A DNA stretch of 64,000 nt from positions 59,994,920-60,058,919 of the forward strand of contig JAHZTW010000003.1 of NCBI GenBank assembly GCA_020283515.1. Reading direction: 5' to 3'. Source of the stretch: Alliaria petiolata (taxonomy: Eukaryota; Streptophyta; Magnoliopsida; Brassicales; Brassicaceae). A model generated the notes under the pieces. That model saw nothing but the letters and a program-made list of their open reading frames with translations. It searched no databases and had not been told where the DNA came from. The position numbers were made by a program, and so were the translations under genes. Positions 1-10,858 of the stretch are shown here, in pieces. How positions within the stretch are numbered: the first letter of the stretch is position 1; every line of letters starts with the position of its first letter.

Positions 1-850
1 CACCAACGATGGCTTCGTCATCCTCTCTGATCTGACACCAACGACAGATCTTAGGCAAAAAGATTGAGAGATAAAACTCTTTTAAGAATGAGAAACCATT
101 GATTACAGAGAGAAGCTCGATTTATTGATGACAAAGAGAAAGCAAAAGTTCAAACTCAGAAATCTACAAAAAGGAGAAGATGAAGAATAGGGGTATGTTT
201 TTTTTCTCGTCAAAGAAAGAGAGAAATATTTTTATTTTGAAGTATCTCCAAAAACCACATGTATAGGTGTGAATTTTTGAATCATTATTTGTGAGTAAAA
301 GTGGATGTAAAATCTCCTCAAATCCTTTTCACAACTTTTTCTTAAAAAAATGTTTAGTTTTGAATAACAGTGGTTTTGATTTTGTTTTTACAAATTTCAT
401 ATTCAATAATATAGGATTTTAAGTGACTTTAATTGGTTTTATACAAATTTCATATACAATAACATAGGATTTGATAAGACATTTACAAATTTCACATTCA
501 ATAACAAAGAATTTTAAAACCCCCACCAAATTTCCTAAAATTTCTAATCCAATACATCCCCTAAGATTGTTGTGGCAACTTCATGAATATAACTCAGGTA
601 AGGGGAGCCAGGAGTTGTGTTTTTGCTATATTGGGACAATCACGCAAGTAAGAAAAAAATATATATATAATAAAAAGTATATAAAATTCAAACTTTGTAT
701 TTGTACTGCGTTTTAGAAAAATATGTGTCAAATTTTAAATAATTAATTATTCGATGGAAAACAAATACAAAACAAAAGAAAATTTATTATAACAATAAAT
801 AAGCGAATACAAAAACAAAGAGACTTCATTGTAACTTTTTTTTTGTTTGC
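1..850. other. Intergenic DNA at the left edge, 3' of the first glucosyltransferase gene
   Basis: No convincing gene is seen. The stretch is AT-rich. Short open frames, such as one at 471-716, have no recognisable domain and low-complexity composition. It includes three short direct repeats (listed separately) and the expected 3'-flanking region of the minus-strand gene that ends at 851. Confidence 0.6.
386..516. repeat. Three imperfect direct repeats of about 32 bp
   Basis: Three similar units start near 386, 441 and 482. Each contains the core ACAAATTTCA followed by an A/T tract, CAATAA and a GGATTT-like end. The region ends in a C-rich, MITE-like tail near 520-560. It may be part of a degenerate MITE, but no clean terminal inverted repeat or target duplication was found. 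Confidence 0.5.
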
Positions 851-2287
851 CTAGTGTCGGTCCTCCCTCACCCCTAACTTCTCCATAAACTCCCCGAAAT
901 TCTTATCCGACGAACCCCCCGGAGCCACAGCCGCTTCCGACTCCGCCTTCCATTTCAAAGCATTCTTCCTCAGCTCCTCCGCTTTCTCCCCAACCGTCGC
1001 TTCCAAAAGCTTCTCCGCCACTTCCTCCCTCGGCACAACCCTCCCCTCCGCCGCTCCACGGCCAAGCCTCACTGCCATCTTGAAAACATCGACCATATAA
1101 ACCGCGTTGGTCACCTGATCTCCCCATTGCGGAAAACAAACCACCGGGACTCCCGAAGACAAAGCCTCCGTCGTCGAGTTCCATCCACAATGAGTGACGA
1201 AACACGCCAGCGAAGGATGAGCCAAGACTTGATCTTGCGGGCACCATTCCACAATCTTTCCTTTACCTCTCCCACACGCTTCCAACAGTTCTTGAGGCAC
1301 GACATGAGTGTCGAGCTTTAGCTCTTCAAGTGCAGGTCTAATCACCCACAAGAACGATAAACCGGATTTCAAAACCCCATGAGCGATCTCTTCCATCTGT
1401 TCTTGCTTCAAATACGCAACCGTCCCGAATGAAATGTAGACGACGGAAGATTTCGGCCTAGAGTCTAACCACTCGACGCACTGATCCGACGATTTGCAGA
1501 AGTCGCCGCTTACATCAGAGACCACCGTCTTAGCGATCTTGAAAAGCGGTCCAACGGTTTTGATCGGGCAGATATTCGACATGTATTCGATCACTTCTTG
1601 TTCCAAGGCGTCGAAGGAACTGACAAGAATACAGAAGGGCTTGCTCAGATTCTTGAACGTTGTAAGAGCCGCTGTTCTCAACGCGGTGAAGTGAGAAGAA
1701 GAAGGATGGAGAAAGGTAGGGATCTCGTCGTACTTCAAGACAGGAGCGCAAGGGAGCTTAACATCGAGCTTAGGCTCTGTCTTTGTCGGGAAAGAAACAG
1801 AGCCGTTTTGGTAATGGTAATAAATAGAGAAAACAGCGCAAGATTGGATCCAGAGAACAGCGTAGAGAATGTTGAACTCTTCCGCCACGTGGCCGACCCA
1901 TGGGATAAACGGGTTGTTGATCAGACACGAGACGGGCTCGTTATTCTCCTCGTATCTCCTCACGAGCTTCGACACTTCTTGTTTTCCTACGGGTTCGAGC
2001 TGTGCGAGGAACAAATCGAAATTAGCTCTCCTTGGATCATCTTCTTCCCATCCGTCGTCGAAAAACTCAAACCGGATGAAACCGGAACCAACCGGTTTAA
2101 GCTCGCCGTCGACGATCTTGTTGGTTTCTCTCATTTTCTTGCCCCAAAACTCCGTGGTGACGAAGGTAACGACTGTTCCCTTTGATGCAATCAGCTTGCC
2201 GAGACGAATCATAGGGCTGACGCTGCCTTGTCCTATAAATGACACGAGCATTACATGAACCGGAGGTGAAGAAGATTTCAACTCCAT
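851..2287 (-). CDS. UGT84A1: UGT84A1-type UDP-glucosyltransferase, full length but lacking the catalytic histidine
   Basis: Intronless 478-codon frame, the usual length for UGT84A enzymes, which move glucose from UDP-glucose to the carboxyl group of hydroxycinnamates (sinapate, p-coumarate, caffeate) in the cytosol. The C-terminal PSPG sugar-donor box is intact at about residues 348-391 (WCPQ, THCGWNS, GVPVVCFPQWGDQ). The N-terminal acceptor loop is abnormal: the family motif GQGHVNP reads GQGSVSP, so the catalytic base His is Ser22. Other conserved positions have also drifted compared with the copy at 5341-6780: WVCHVAEE is WVGHVAEE, NIPSAVLWVQ is NILYAVLWIQ, and VFKTGVRL is VFKMAVRL. The start Met matches that of the paralogue. 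With no frame damage, it is either a recently relaxed, probably inactive copy or a protein with another role. I infer loss of normal glucosyltransferase activity. Confidence 0.9.
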   Translation of the reverse strand: MELKSSSPPVHVMLVSFIGQGSVSPMIRLGKLIASKGTVVTFVTTEFWGKKMRETNKIVDGELKPVGSGFIRFEFFDDGWEEDDPRRANFDLFLAQLEPVGKQEVSKLVRRYEENNEPVSCLINNPFIPWVGHVAEEFNILYAVLWIQSCAVFSIYYHYQNGSVSFPTKTEPKLDVKLPCAPVLKYDEIPTFLHPSSSHFTALRTAALTTFKNLSKPFCILVSSFDALEQEVIEYMSNICPIKTVGPLFKIAKTVVSDVSGDFCKSSDQCVEWLDSRPKSSVVYISFGTVAYLKQEQMEEIAHGVLKSGLSFLWVIRPALEELKLDTHVVPQELLEACGRGKGKIVEWCPQDQVLAHPSLACFVTHCGWNSTTEALSSGVPVVCFPQWGDQVTNAVYMVDVFKMAVRLGRGAAEGRVVPREEVAEKLLEATVGEKAEELRKNALKWKAESEAAVAPGGSSDKNFGEFMEKLGVREDRH

Positions 2288-2346
2288 CTTGTCAACTATG
2301 TATGTGAGAAGACTCTTTTGCTTTTTTTTTTTTTTTTTTTTTACAA

Positions 2347-2885
2347 CAGAAGGATTCTTGATTTATAGAAGGGTGTGGTACCAACGCATTTATTCAAACC
2401 TACTCACTCACTCTCTCTACCACACATCTTACTTACTTTTTTTGTTATTTTGTTTTCGGCACCGCTCATCTTACTTACCCCTCTCGTCTCTCTCAATCTG
2501 CAGTATGGGAGATTTTTTCACAATAGGCCAACACAAGATACAGGGTATCTGATTGGTTACAACATCGTATGTGGTATGAAGTGTACTTTATTGTGTTGTA
2601 ACTTGTAACCGATCACAAAAATAATACAAAAAATGATAGTTCAAAAACGGACCTTCACAAAAATGAGTGGTAAATCTTGTTTCTATCAAGGACAGTACTA
2701 GTGTAAAGCATGTAAAAATAGGGTTGTACAATGTGTAAAGTGGTCGATACATTGACCATAGATGATAATTCTTGATTTCTAGAAGCCTCAACCCATTTGT
2801 TCTAGCCTAGTCACTCACTCTCTTTCTCTACCACACATCTTACTTACTTCTTTTGTCGGCACCACGCGACTCTCTGCAAATTGAC
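2347..2885. repeat. Duplicated promoter segment upstream of the first UGT84A1-type gene
   Basis: About 120 bp at 2347-2475 recurs at 2764-2885. Shared words include ATTCTTGATTT, TAGAAG, CTCACTCACTCTCT, TACCACACATCTTACTTACT and TCGGCACC. The TATA-like word is present in the proximal copy (TTTATAG on the plus strand) but has become TTTCTAG in the distal one. The 290 bp between the copies hold nothing recognisable. Confidence 0.7.
2361..2367 (-). promoter_or_regulatory. TATA box of the first UGT84A1-type gene
   Basis: On the minus strand this reads TATAAAT, about 75 nt upstream of the ATG at 2287, a normal distance for a plant core promoter plus short leader. A T-rich run (about 2322-2342 on the plus strand) lies in the leader. 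Confidence 0.5.
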
Positions 2886-5340
2886 GTGTTTTTTTCTTCC
2901 CCATACCATACCTCTCGATCATTATAGACTTCTAGTCAACTAGCTTAATTCCCGTGCTACTACACCACAAGTTTGTTTATTTATTTATTTGTGTATATAT
3001 ATATATATACATATATATTTAATTGACTTTAATTTCATTTTCATTTTTCATTTTCTTTTCAACACATTTATATTTAAAATGATTCAGATTTCCAATCGAG
3101 ATATTTTCATTTTTATTTATGAATAAATTTTAGATTTTTGTAAGAATTAGTTGTTCATTTAAAATGAAATACAACATGTTTTGTTTAAAAAAAAGAAAAA
3201 AAAATACAACATGTTTAAAAAGATACCAAAACAGAATTTTAATTTGCAAGGAGTTTCATATCAAAGAATGCTTCCATTCATAAAATTTTAACACGGATAA
3301 TAATTACTTTGAATTCTAAAGAATGTATGATACTGTACATAAAGATAAGTTAATTTCAGAACTAAATTTTTTAGATGAAATGAAAAAATGATTAACATAA
3401 GTTTTAATTTTTCTTCGGTTTTCTAAACTATATTTTATTTTGTTTAAAATAAAATAAAAAATACAACATATTAAAAAAGATATCAAAACAGAATTTTAAT
3501 TTGCAAGGAGTTTCATATCAAAGATTGCTTCGATTCATAAAATTTTAACACGAATAACAATTACTTTGAATTTCTAAAGAATGAATAATAACGTATGCAA
3601 ATCAACTACCCAACCAACCTAAAACTTGTGGACCACAGTTAATTTTTCCAAATGTATATATATTTTTTTTCTTTTCAAAATGTCATTTTCGAAACCTTAA
3701 AGTCTTGAACTAAAAGATACGTATGAATGCAAACTTCAAACTCACTATTTACAAACTATGGAATACAATTTTATAAGTGACATTCGTAGATTTATACCGA
3801 TTACACACGGTATCAATACGACAAAAATGTATGAGCCGAATTGCTCTTTTTCAACTTCGCCCATTAATTGGAGAATCAAAGGGCGGAAAACCACAATAAA
3901 CAATAAAAAAAGCCTTTGCAATCAAAGTAAAGTTAATCCAACGAATCACAAAATATCTAAATCTGTCTTATTCACTCCAACACACGATAGGCAGAGGAAA
4001 AATGATTCAAGCTGATTGAACACCAAAACATAGGAAATATATAATTTTAACAAAACACACATGTGCATCCGCAACCGGTTTCTTCTTAGGAACCCAAGAA
4101 CAGTTCACATTTTAGATCGTCATTACTCTATTGCATGCCAAAGGTGAGTAGGTGCGTTAACTGGCACGTTCGAAAGTCAATACTGCAATCATACGTGATT
4201 TTTTTTTCCTTGTTTTGTTTTTTCGCTCACACGATACTGAAAATCACTTTCCCATACATCACACATCCTAATGATACTACTCCAGCTCAAACATCATTAA
4301 TTTTAGAGTTTTCTCATAACAAGTGAACGTGGACACTGGTGACATATGTAGCTAGATCAATTATTTTAAGCATCTCCACATATACATTCATATTCCTCAA
4401 ACCGGGATGTTACAATTATACTATCAAAAGGGTGGTAGTTTAATGATACACAACTGATTGATTTTCTTTTGCATCGAGTTCAATCTATATTTGAGATAGA
4501 GAAGTATTTTTTTAAAAATCAGAATATTTAAAAAACTAATTTCGGATACTAAGAGAAATTATGAGCTGAATGTCTGGAATTTTCATGGTTGATAAAAAAA
4601 AAACATTACATTCCACAAATTAAATTAAAATAGAATAGAGATTCCAAGGTAACAGCTGCTCATCTTCTGGCTTAGCACACTGTTAAAGGCTCCAACATAT
4701 TTGTTAAATCGAGGTTTGCCAAGTGGTTTGATGTGTGTGACTATTCTCGGCGGCTAAAAAATAAACGTCAAGAACGTTAAGAGATCTAATAACATTATTA
4801 AAATAATAAATCTTAAGATTAAATCCAAAACTGATAAAAAGTGTCTAATATAAGATTTATTTTTGGGCTTTAGACATTTCTCCATAACTAAAGTGTCTTA
4901 AAACATTAAACTTATTTAAATTTAATCAAAAAAATAATTTTTAGATACCCACTGCCCTTACAGTTCATAACTTTTTTTGTACATGGATCGAAAAGTTTGT
5001 TGGGAAATATATTAAAAAGTAGGAATAAATAGTCCATATCTAACTTTACTGCCATATTTCATTATTAGTTTTTCTTTATAGTTAGTAAATTCTTTGCACA
5101 ATTTTATGCATCTCAAATTCGTATATAGGTTTCCACATTTACTGGTTTTGGGTTTCATCCATGTCCGAAAATGATTGCAATGCTAGATAAATAGCCTGCT
5201 TGGGATCCAAGAATGTCGATTGTTACTCAATTTTATTTTTATGCACATTGTTGATAAAAGAAAAAAATAAATACGAAACAAAGAAACTCAAGAACATACC
5301 AAGACAGAGATGAAAGTATGAAACACTAATGTCCGTTCTC
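2886..5340. other. Intergenic region between the two UGT84A1-type genes
   Basis: AT-rich, without a supportable gene. It contains the direct repeat at 3182-3590 and, at about 4440-4600, a block that resembles 8075-8230. Short open frames at 3758-4015 and 4135-4326 show no domain and are probably chance. Confidence 0.6.
3182..3590. repeat. Direct repeat, two units of about 155 bp
   Basis: Units at about 3182-3340 and 3432-3590 share long near-identical stretches, for example GCAAGGAGTTTCATATCAAA followed by an ATTCATAAAATTTTAACACG word. Each ends near an ACTTTGAATT word and an AAAGAATG word. They differ by scattered substitutions and small indels, so the duplication is not very recent. Confidence 0.75.
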
Positions 5341-6780
5341 CTAAACCTTGGATACTCCCACACCTAACTTCTCCACAAACTCCCGGAAATTCTTATCCGA
5401 CGATCCTCCGGGAGCCACCGCGGCTTCCGCCTCCGCCTTCCATTTCATAGCATTCTTCCTCAGCTCCTCCGCTTTCTCCCCAACCGTCGCTTCCAAAAGC
5501 TTCTCCGCCACTTCTTCCCTCGGCACAACCCTCTCCTCCACCGCTCCACGGCCAAGCCTCACTCCCGTCTTGAAAACATCAATCAGATAAACCGCGTCGG
5601 TCACTTGATCTCCCCATTGCGGACAACAAACCACCGGAACTCCTGAAGACAAAGCCTCCATCGTCGAGTTCCATCCACAATGAGTGACGAAACACGCCAG
5701 CGAAGGATGAGCCAAGACTTGCTCTTGTGGACACCAATCCACAATCTTTCCTTTGCCTTTACCACTCTCTTCTTTCAGTTCTTGTGGCAAGACATGAGTT
5801 TCTACCTTTAGATCATGCGGTGGAGGTCTAATCACCCACAAGAACGATAAACCGGATTTCAAAACTCCGTGAGCGATCTCCTCTATCTGCTCTTGCTTCA
5901 AATAAGCAACCGTCCCGAACGAGATGTAGACAACCGACGATTTCGGCCTCGAGTCTAGCCACTCGAGGCATTGATCCGCCGGTTTGCAGATGTCACCGCT
6001 TACGTCAGAGGACACCGTCTTAGCCACTTTGAATAGCGGTCCAACGGTTTTGATTGGGCAGAGATTCGACATGTAATCGATCACTTCTTGTTCCAAGGCG
6101 TCGAAGGAATCGATCAGGACGCAAAAGGGCTTGCTCAGATTCTTGAATTGTCCAAGAATCGCTTCTCGCAGTCCGGCGAACTGAGAAGAAGGATGGAGAA
6201 AGCTAGGTATTTCGTCGTGTTTCAAGAGTGGAACGCAAGGAAGTTTAACATCGAGCTCAGGCTCTGTCTTTGTCGGGAAAGAAACAGAGCTGTTTTGGTA
6301 ATGGTAATAAGCGGAGAAGCAAGCACAAGACTGGACCCAGAGAACTGCGGAAGGAATGTTGAACTCTTCCGCCACGTGGCATACCCATGGGATAAACGGG
6401 TTATTGATCAGACACGAGACGGGCACCTTCTCTTCCTCGTATCTCCTCACGAGCTTGGACACTTCTCGTTTCCCGATCTGCTCGAGGTGTGAGATGCATA
6501 AAGGGAAATCAGCTCTCCGGTCATCTTCTTCTGCCCATTCTTCGTCGAAGAACTCAAACCGAATCGAACCGGAACCAACCGGTTTAACCTCACCGTCGAC
6601 GATATTGTTGGCTTGTCTCATTTTCTTGCCCCAAAGCTCTGTTGTGACGAAGGTAACGAGTGTTCCCTTTGAAGCAATTAGCTTGCCGAGACGAAGAAGA
6701 GGGTTGACGTGGCCTTGTCCTTGAAACGACACGAGCATTACGTGAATTGGGTTCGGAGATGAAGAAGATTCTAAGTCCAT
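5341..6780 (-). CDS. UGT84A1: UGT84A1, hydroxycinnamate UDP-glucosyltransferase, apparently intact
   Basis: Intronless 479-codon gene. From memory of the family it is closest to Arabidopsis UGT84A1, including the ESSSSPNPIHVMLVSFQGQG-type N terminus. Known family role: cytosolic formation of 1-O-hydroxycinnamoyl glucose esters, activated intermediates for sinapate and other phenylpropanoid esters. The acceptor motif GQGHVNPLLRLGKL keeps the catalytic His24, and the PSPG box spans about residues 349-392 (WCPQEQVLAHPS, THCGWNSTMEALSSG, CCPQWGDQ). No frameshift, internal stop or unusual substitution is visible. It is the only one of seven UGT84A-derived sequences here that I would call functional. 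It lies head-to-tail with the damaged paralogue at 851-2287. An ambiguous base and a long T-rich run lie just upstream, so the promoter may have been altered by an insertion. Confidence 0.95.
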   Translation of the reverse strand: MDLESSSSPNPIHVMLVSFQGQGHVNPLLRLGKLIASKGTLVTFVTTELWGKKMRQANNIVDGEVKPVGSGSIRFEFFDEEWAEEDDRRADFPLCISHLEQIGKREVSKLVRRYEEEKVPVSCLINNPFIPWVCHVAEEFNIPSAVLWVQSCACFSAYYHYQNSSVSFPTKTEPELDVKLPCVPLLKHDEIPSFLHPSSQFAGLREAILGQFKNLSKPFCVLIDSFDALEQEVIDYMSNLCPIKTVGPLFKVAKTVSSDVSGDICKPADQCLEWLDSRPKSSVVYISFGTVAYLKQEQIEEIAHGVLKSGLSFLWVIRPPPHDLKVETHVLPQELKEESGKGKGKIVDWCPQEQVLAHPSLACFVTHCGWNSTMEALSSGVPVVCCPQWGDQVTDAVYLIDVFKTGVRLGRGAVEERVVPREEVAEKLLEATVGEKAEELRKNAMKWKAEAEAAVAPGGSSDKNFREFVEKLGVGVSKV

Positions 6781-6796
6781 TGCCGAAATGGATCCC

Positions 6797-6835
6797 NAAT
6801 TTTTTTTTTTATTTTTTTTTTTTTTTTTTTTTTGC
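6797..6835. repeat. T-rich run with one ambiguous base next to the UGT84A1 start
   Basis: A single n at 6797 is followed by an almost pure T run (interrupted by single A) to about 6833. It is 17 bp upstream of the UGT84A1 ATG, so transcript leader length and assembly are uncertain here. On the gene strand it is an A-rich leader or the relic of a retroposon tail. Confidence 0.6.
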
Positions 6836-7131
6836 GAAAGGGTTTCATTAATAATATACTGTATTAATTAAACTATTATTATATATCCAATTAATTGGAC
6901 ATCTAAACAAAACAAAAATTTATAACGTTGTTTGTTGCGTCAAGAATGAACCAACCAGATTCTGCCACATGATCAGAATAGCTATATGCGGTTCACACTT
7001 CGATGCTATGATTTGCTAATAAAGGGCAGAGGCAAAACCATCAAAATGAGGCAAATGAAACCAAAAAACATGCATGCATGATATGAACTCGATGGTGGTG
7101 ATTTAGTGGTAAGTGATTGGTGGTAAATAAT

Positions 7132-7858
7132 CAATGGCGGACCTAGAAAATTAATTTACATGGATCAATAATATTATAAATATTAAAATTAATTTAATTA
7201 AATAAAAATCTAGTAATGTTATTTAATTAATATGTTATAAGTTACTAGAACTAAAGATAAATCTTATTTTTCATGGTATAAATTTAAAAAGTATACTGAT
7301 GACATGTCATTTAATTTTGATAATGAAAAAAACTATTTATAAGAAATAAGTGAATATAGAAAAACTAATGAATTTTGGAAAACTAAATATTAATGGAAAC
7401 CGTAAGTAAGAAGAGGGATAATAAGGTTTTGATTTTGTTAGACCACCCGCAACGGACAGGTAAGTGGGTGTCTTCCTTATAAAAAAATATTAAAAAGTAA
7501 AAAACAGTAGAAATTGGTGTCTCTACATAGACACGCAAGACTCCCAAAATTGCTTGGTCTCTTCACTGGTGTCTCTTCAGTGTTTAATTGGGAGGCAAAA
7601 TATTATTAAATTTAATATTAGTTAAATTTAAAGACATTTGTAATAGGATGACCGATAAGGTTGCTTTTAGAAAAAATCAAAAATGTTAAAATTTTGTAAA
7701 GATAAAACTAAAAGGACAAAACACAAATAAAATGTCATGTAATACATTTGATCTTAGATTCAGGGGGTTAAATAGCAAAATTTTAACCTTGCAAAATTAA
7801 TTTATTATATTTTGGGGTGTCAAGTGAACCCCATTTTCTCTACCTAGGTCCGCCTTTG
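7132..7858. mobile_element. Non-autonomous hAT-type MITE (727 bp)
   Basis: The ends are inverted repeats: CAATGGCGGACCTAG on the left, and on the right the reverse complement CAAAGGCGGACCTAG. Both sides are flanked by a perfect 8-bp target duplication TAAATAAT (7124-7131 and 7859-7866), the size made by hAT transposases. There is no coding capacity. Paralogous flanks near 18441-18450 and 32985-32995 are uninterrupted, so they act as empty sites and show that insertion followed the flank duplication. Confidence 0.88.
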
Positions 7859-7866
7859 TAAATAAT

Positions 7867-9293
7867 GCGTAAACTCGGTCTTTTTTTCAATTTAATTTTC
7901 GCTAGGAATAAGTTTATTATTGTTCACTATTGTTTGAGTTTTTTTTTTTTTTTTTGAACTTTCACTATTCTTTGAGTTAGCTCTGAGATTTGGCTCGGAG
8001 CCTCGAATGTTGAACATGGTTTGGTTGTCTTTTTTTTTTCCGTACCAAATGGATGGAGACATATTGTTAATACAAAGTGATTGATTATTTTATGCCCCAA
8101 GTTCAACTTCATTTAGGACAAAAAATTATTTTTTAAATTGCAATATCTAAAAACTGATTCTGAAGACTAGGAGAAATTATGTATCAAAAGCCGGAAATTC
8201 CTACAATTTTTTTTTAAAAAAATATCATGGTATGGTTGTATCCAATGACTTTGCAAACTTTCAAATAGTTATTGGTAATCGCTTGGTTCTTTTATATGGG
8301 ATTTACTTGAGTTATAATTTTTTGAAAATAGTCATAAAAATATTGTTGGATAAAAAGATGAGATATTGGTGATTCATGATATTTTCACGTTTTGAAAAAC
8401 ATGATTTTGCTATTTTACACTATTAAAAGTATTATTTTTTAATTTTTAATATTTTATATTTTCGAAAAGTGGTTATACTATATATGTTAGATATGTCAAA
8501 AATATAACTAAAACGAAAAAAATAATTAATATTTTAAAAATTTATTTTGAATATTAAAAAGTTATTTTGAGTGTTTTATGCCATTTTATTTTACGAAAAC
8601 ACTATTCAGTTTAGATGTTTTCGAATCATTTATATAGTTATTCTACTTTTTTATTTGATATCAGTCCAATAATACTCGTTTTCATTTCCCAACAAAGTCA
8701 ACTACATGAGAGGACATCAAAAGCCCATCATGGGCCTGCACGGATGCACCATTTTGAATCAAAGCCCTTAAAAGTTTTTATGTGTAATCTGCTATGTGCT
8801 ATCCATAGAAAACTTAAGATTTAAAACATATCTTAGAGTGAAATAAAACATCCAAGCAAGAGTCTCAAAATAGCAATCTCATTTCAGAGTTAGCATATCT
8901 GATTCCAAATTCGTCTCTCTCTTTCCATGACACACTCGCTCCTTTGTAGCCATATACAATACTGCCTTTCCTCAAATAAATGAGGCACATATTAGGTTAA
9001 ACATTATATATCATATAATTTACATAAATGTATATAACTTTACACATTATTTTTATTAGAGTTTAAATTTTCCATGTTTTTACCCTCAGCAATTTTTTTT
9101 TTAATACATAAATTTTTGATTCTTTCACTTGCTATGAGGAAATTGATATGGATTTTTGGCTGTTGTCACATACAAATCCATCGTGTGTTCTGGCTATTGT
9201 CAATATTTATTTTTAATACATCGCGTGTTCTGTTTTTAGTGAGATCGATGTGTTTTTTTCTATAAGAAAATAATTCTAATATCTGTAGAAAAT
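7867..9293. other. Intergenic DNA with cluster-specific duplicated blocks
   Basis: There is no supportable gene. Around 7862-7960 the sequence matches 18450-18520 and 33000-33070 (words such as GCGTAAAC, GTCTTTTT and TAGGAATAA). Near 8560-8620 it matches 33340-33400. At 8075-8230 it resembles 4440-4600. These are remnants of flanking DNA duplicated along with UGT84A genes. Confidence 0.55.
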
Positions 9294-9700
9294 GTTGTGG
9301 CGGTTTAGGTTTTGGAGTTGCATCAAACACTTTGGCGTCTAAGACATTATCATTAGTGTTAACCGATCCCTGGTCTTTTCTCACCACAGGGTTCGTAACT
9401 AACTTGTCCACAAATTCTTGAAAGTTCCTATTAGATGATCCACTGCACGCCACGGCGGCCTCCGCTTTCTCCTTCCACCTCTGCGCGTTTTCTCTAAGTT
9501 CCACCACCTTCTCCCCAACCGTCGTCTCAAGCAGCTTCTTCGCCACAACCTCCCTAGAAACAATCTTCTCCTCAGCCGCTCCGTGGCAGAGTCTCACTCC
9601 TGTCTTAAAAACATCAACCAAGTAAACCGCATCAGTAACATGATCTCCCCACTGCAGAAAAAAACCACGGGAACTCCAGAAGACGGAGCAGTTAGTGCAG
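9294..9700 (-). pseudogene. UGT84A3-type 3' gene fragment
   Basis: The minus strand encodes the C-terminal part of a UGT84A protein, from the end of the PSPG box (QWGDHVTDAVYLVDVFKTGVRL) through EEKIVSREVVAKKLLETTVGEK to FQEFVDKL and a short tail. A frameshift separates the upstream SSGVPVV part from QWGD, and there is no upstream two-thirds of the gene. The 3' flank (TTGTGGCGGTTTAGGTTTTG on the plus strand) is also found below the UGT84A3-type gene at 33521 onward, so this is a duplicate of that gene's 3' end. A CACTA element sits about 55 bp beyond the break. Confidence 0.85.
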
Positions 9701-9756
9701 AGAACTCGCAAGACACAACAATTTACACTAAAGCGTTTATGCTAAAGCGTCACAAC

Positions 9757-10855
9757 CACTACAAGAAATCATGTGTGTTGTATCATTTATTTTATTTGTT
9801 AATATCATTTATTGATTGATGCAAATTCAGTTGCATCATTTAATTAATTGACCCTGGAAGTGGTGACTCTAATCATTTACATCAGTATTATTTAATTGAT
9901 GTTAATATGTATCATTTGCAATAAATGATATTAATATTTACATCATTTAAAATAAATGATATTAATATTTTGTATCAATTAGAATAAACGATATTAAAAT
10001 TTGCATTAGTTAGAATAAATGATATTAAAGTTTACATCAGTTAATATAATTGAGGTAAACATTTGTATCAATTAATATAAATGAAGTTAATATTTGTCTC
10101 GGTTATAACAATTGATGTTATATATTTATATCATATATTTTAGTTGATACTATATAAATTATAAATAAATGATATTAAAATTCATGTAAATTTTAAATTT
10201 TGTGTTAGTTTTTATAATATTATCAATTGGAGACAACTAATCATTTTGTATTTATTATTCTAAGGAATATATGTAAATACATATGTATGATTTAATATAT
10301 ACAAAAATATGGTGTTGATCTTTTATAGAGGAGAAAACTAGTACTCTTCATCCTTCTTTAGCAATGTGGGACAAATAGTTTTTTAGTTAACATTTTGTTT
10401 GCATCACTTTTTAGTGTCAATTTTTACAAGTGATTCAAAATAAAGTCAGTTATTTTTTTGACAATTTATAAGTGATGATGCTATCTACTTTATTTTTATT
10501 AATTGATACCAATTAAGTTAGTATTAGTATCAATTATTTTAATGGATGCTAATCAGGTTAGTAATAGTATCAATTGTTTTTATTTGATGCTAATCAGGTT
10601 AGTTTTAATATCAATCGTTTTTAATTGATGCTAATCAGGTTAATATTAGTATCAATATTTTTAATTGATGTTAATCAAGTTAGTATTAATATCAATTGTT
10701 TTAATTGATGCTAATCAAATTAGTATTAATATCACTTAAAAAAATTGATGCAAAATTATATATTTAATGTCAATTTTTAATAAGTGATTGTAAATAGCAT
10801 CAATTATTTTAATGACACTTTATAAATGATGCAATGTACCATTTTTCTTGTAGTG
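9757..10855. mobile_element. Non-autonomous CACTA element (1.1 kb)
   Basis: It begins CACTACAAGAAA and ends TTTCTTGTAGTG, perfect terminal inverted repeats of the CACTA (En/Spm) type. The flanking 3-bp target duplication is AAC (9754-9756 and 10856-10858), the expected length. The interior is packed with subterminal-style repeats, variants of ATCAATT and AATTGATG in both orientations about every 50-70 bp, and has no coding frame. It would need a transposase supplied in trans. Confidence 0.92.
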
Positions 10856-10858
10856 AAC

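Noticed and set aside
1598..2185. Long plus-strand open frame antisense to the first UGT84A1-type gene (similar ones at 1869-2258, 6088-6492, 6356-6724)
   Set aside because: These are mirror frames of the strongly coding minus-strand glucosyltransferase genes, with no domain of their own.
9757..10855. A CRISPR-like or satellite reading of the regularly spaced ATCAATT/AATTGATG words
   Set aside because: The words occur in both orientations with variable spacing, inside an element with CACTA ends and a 3-bp target duplication; they are subterminal repeats.
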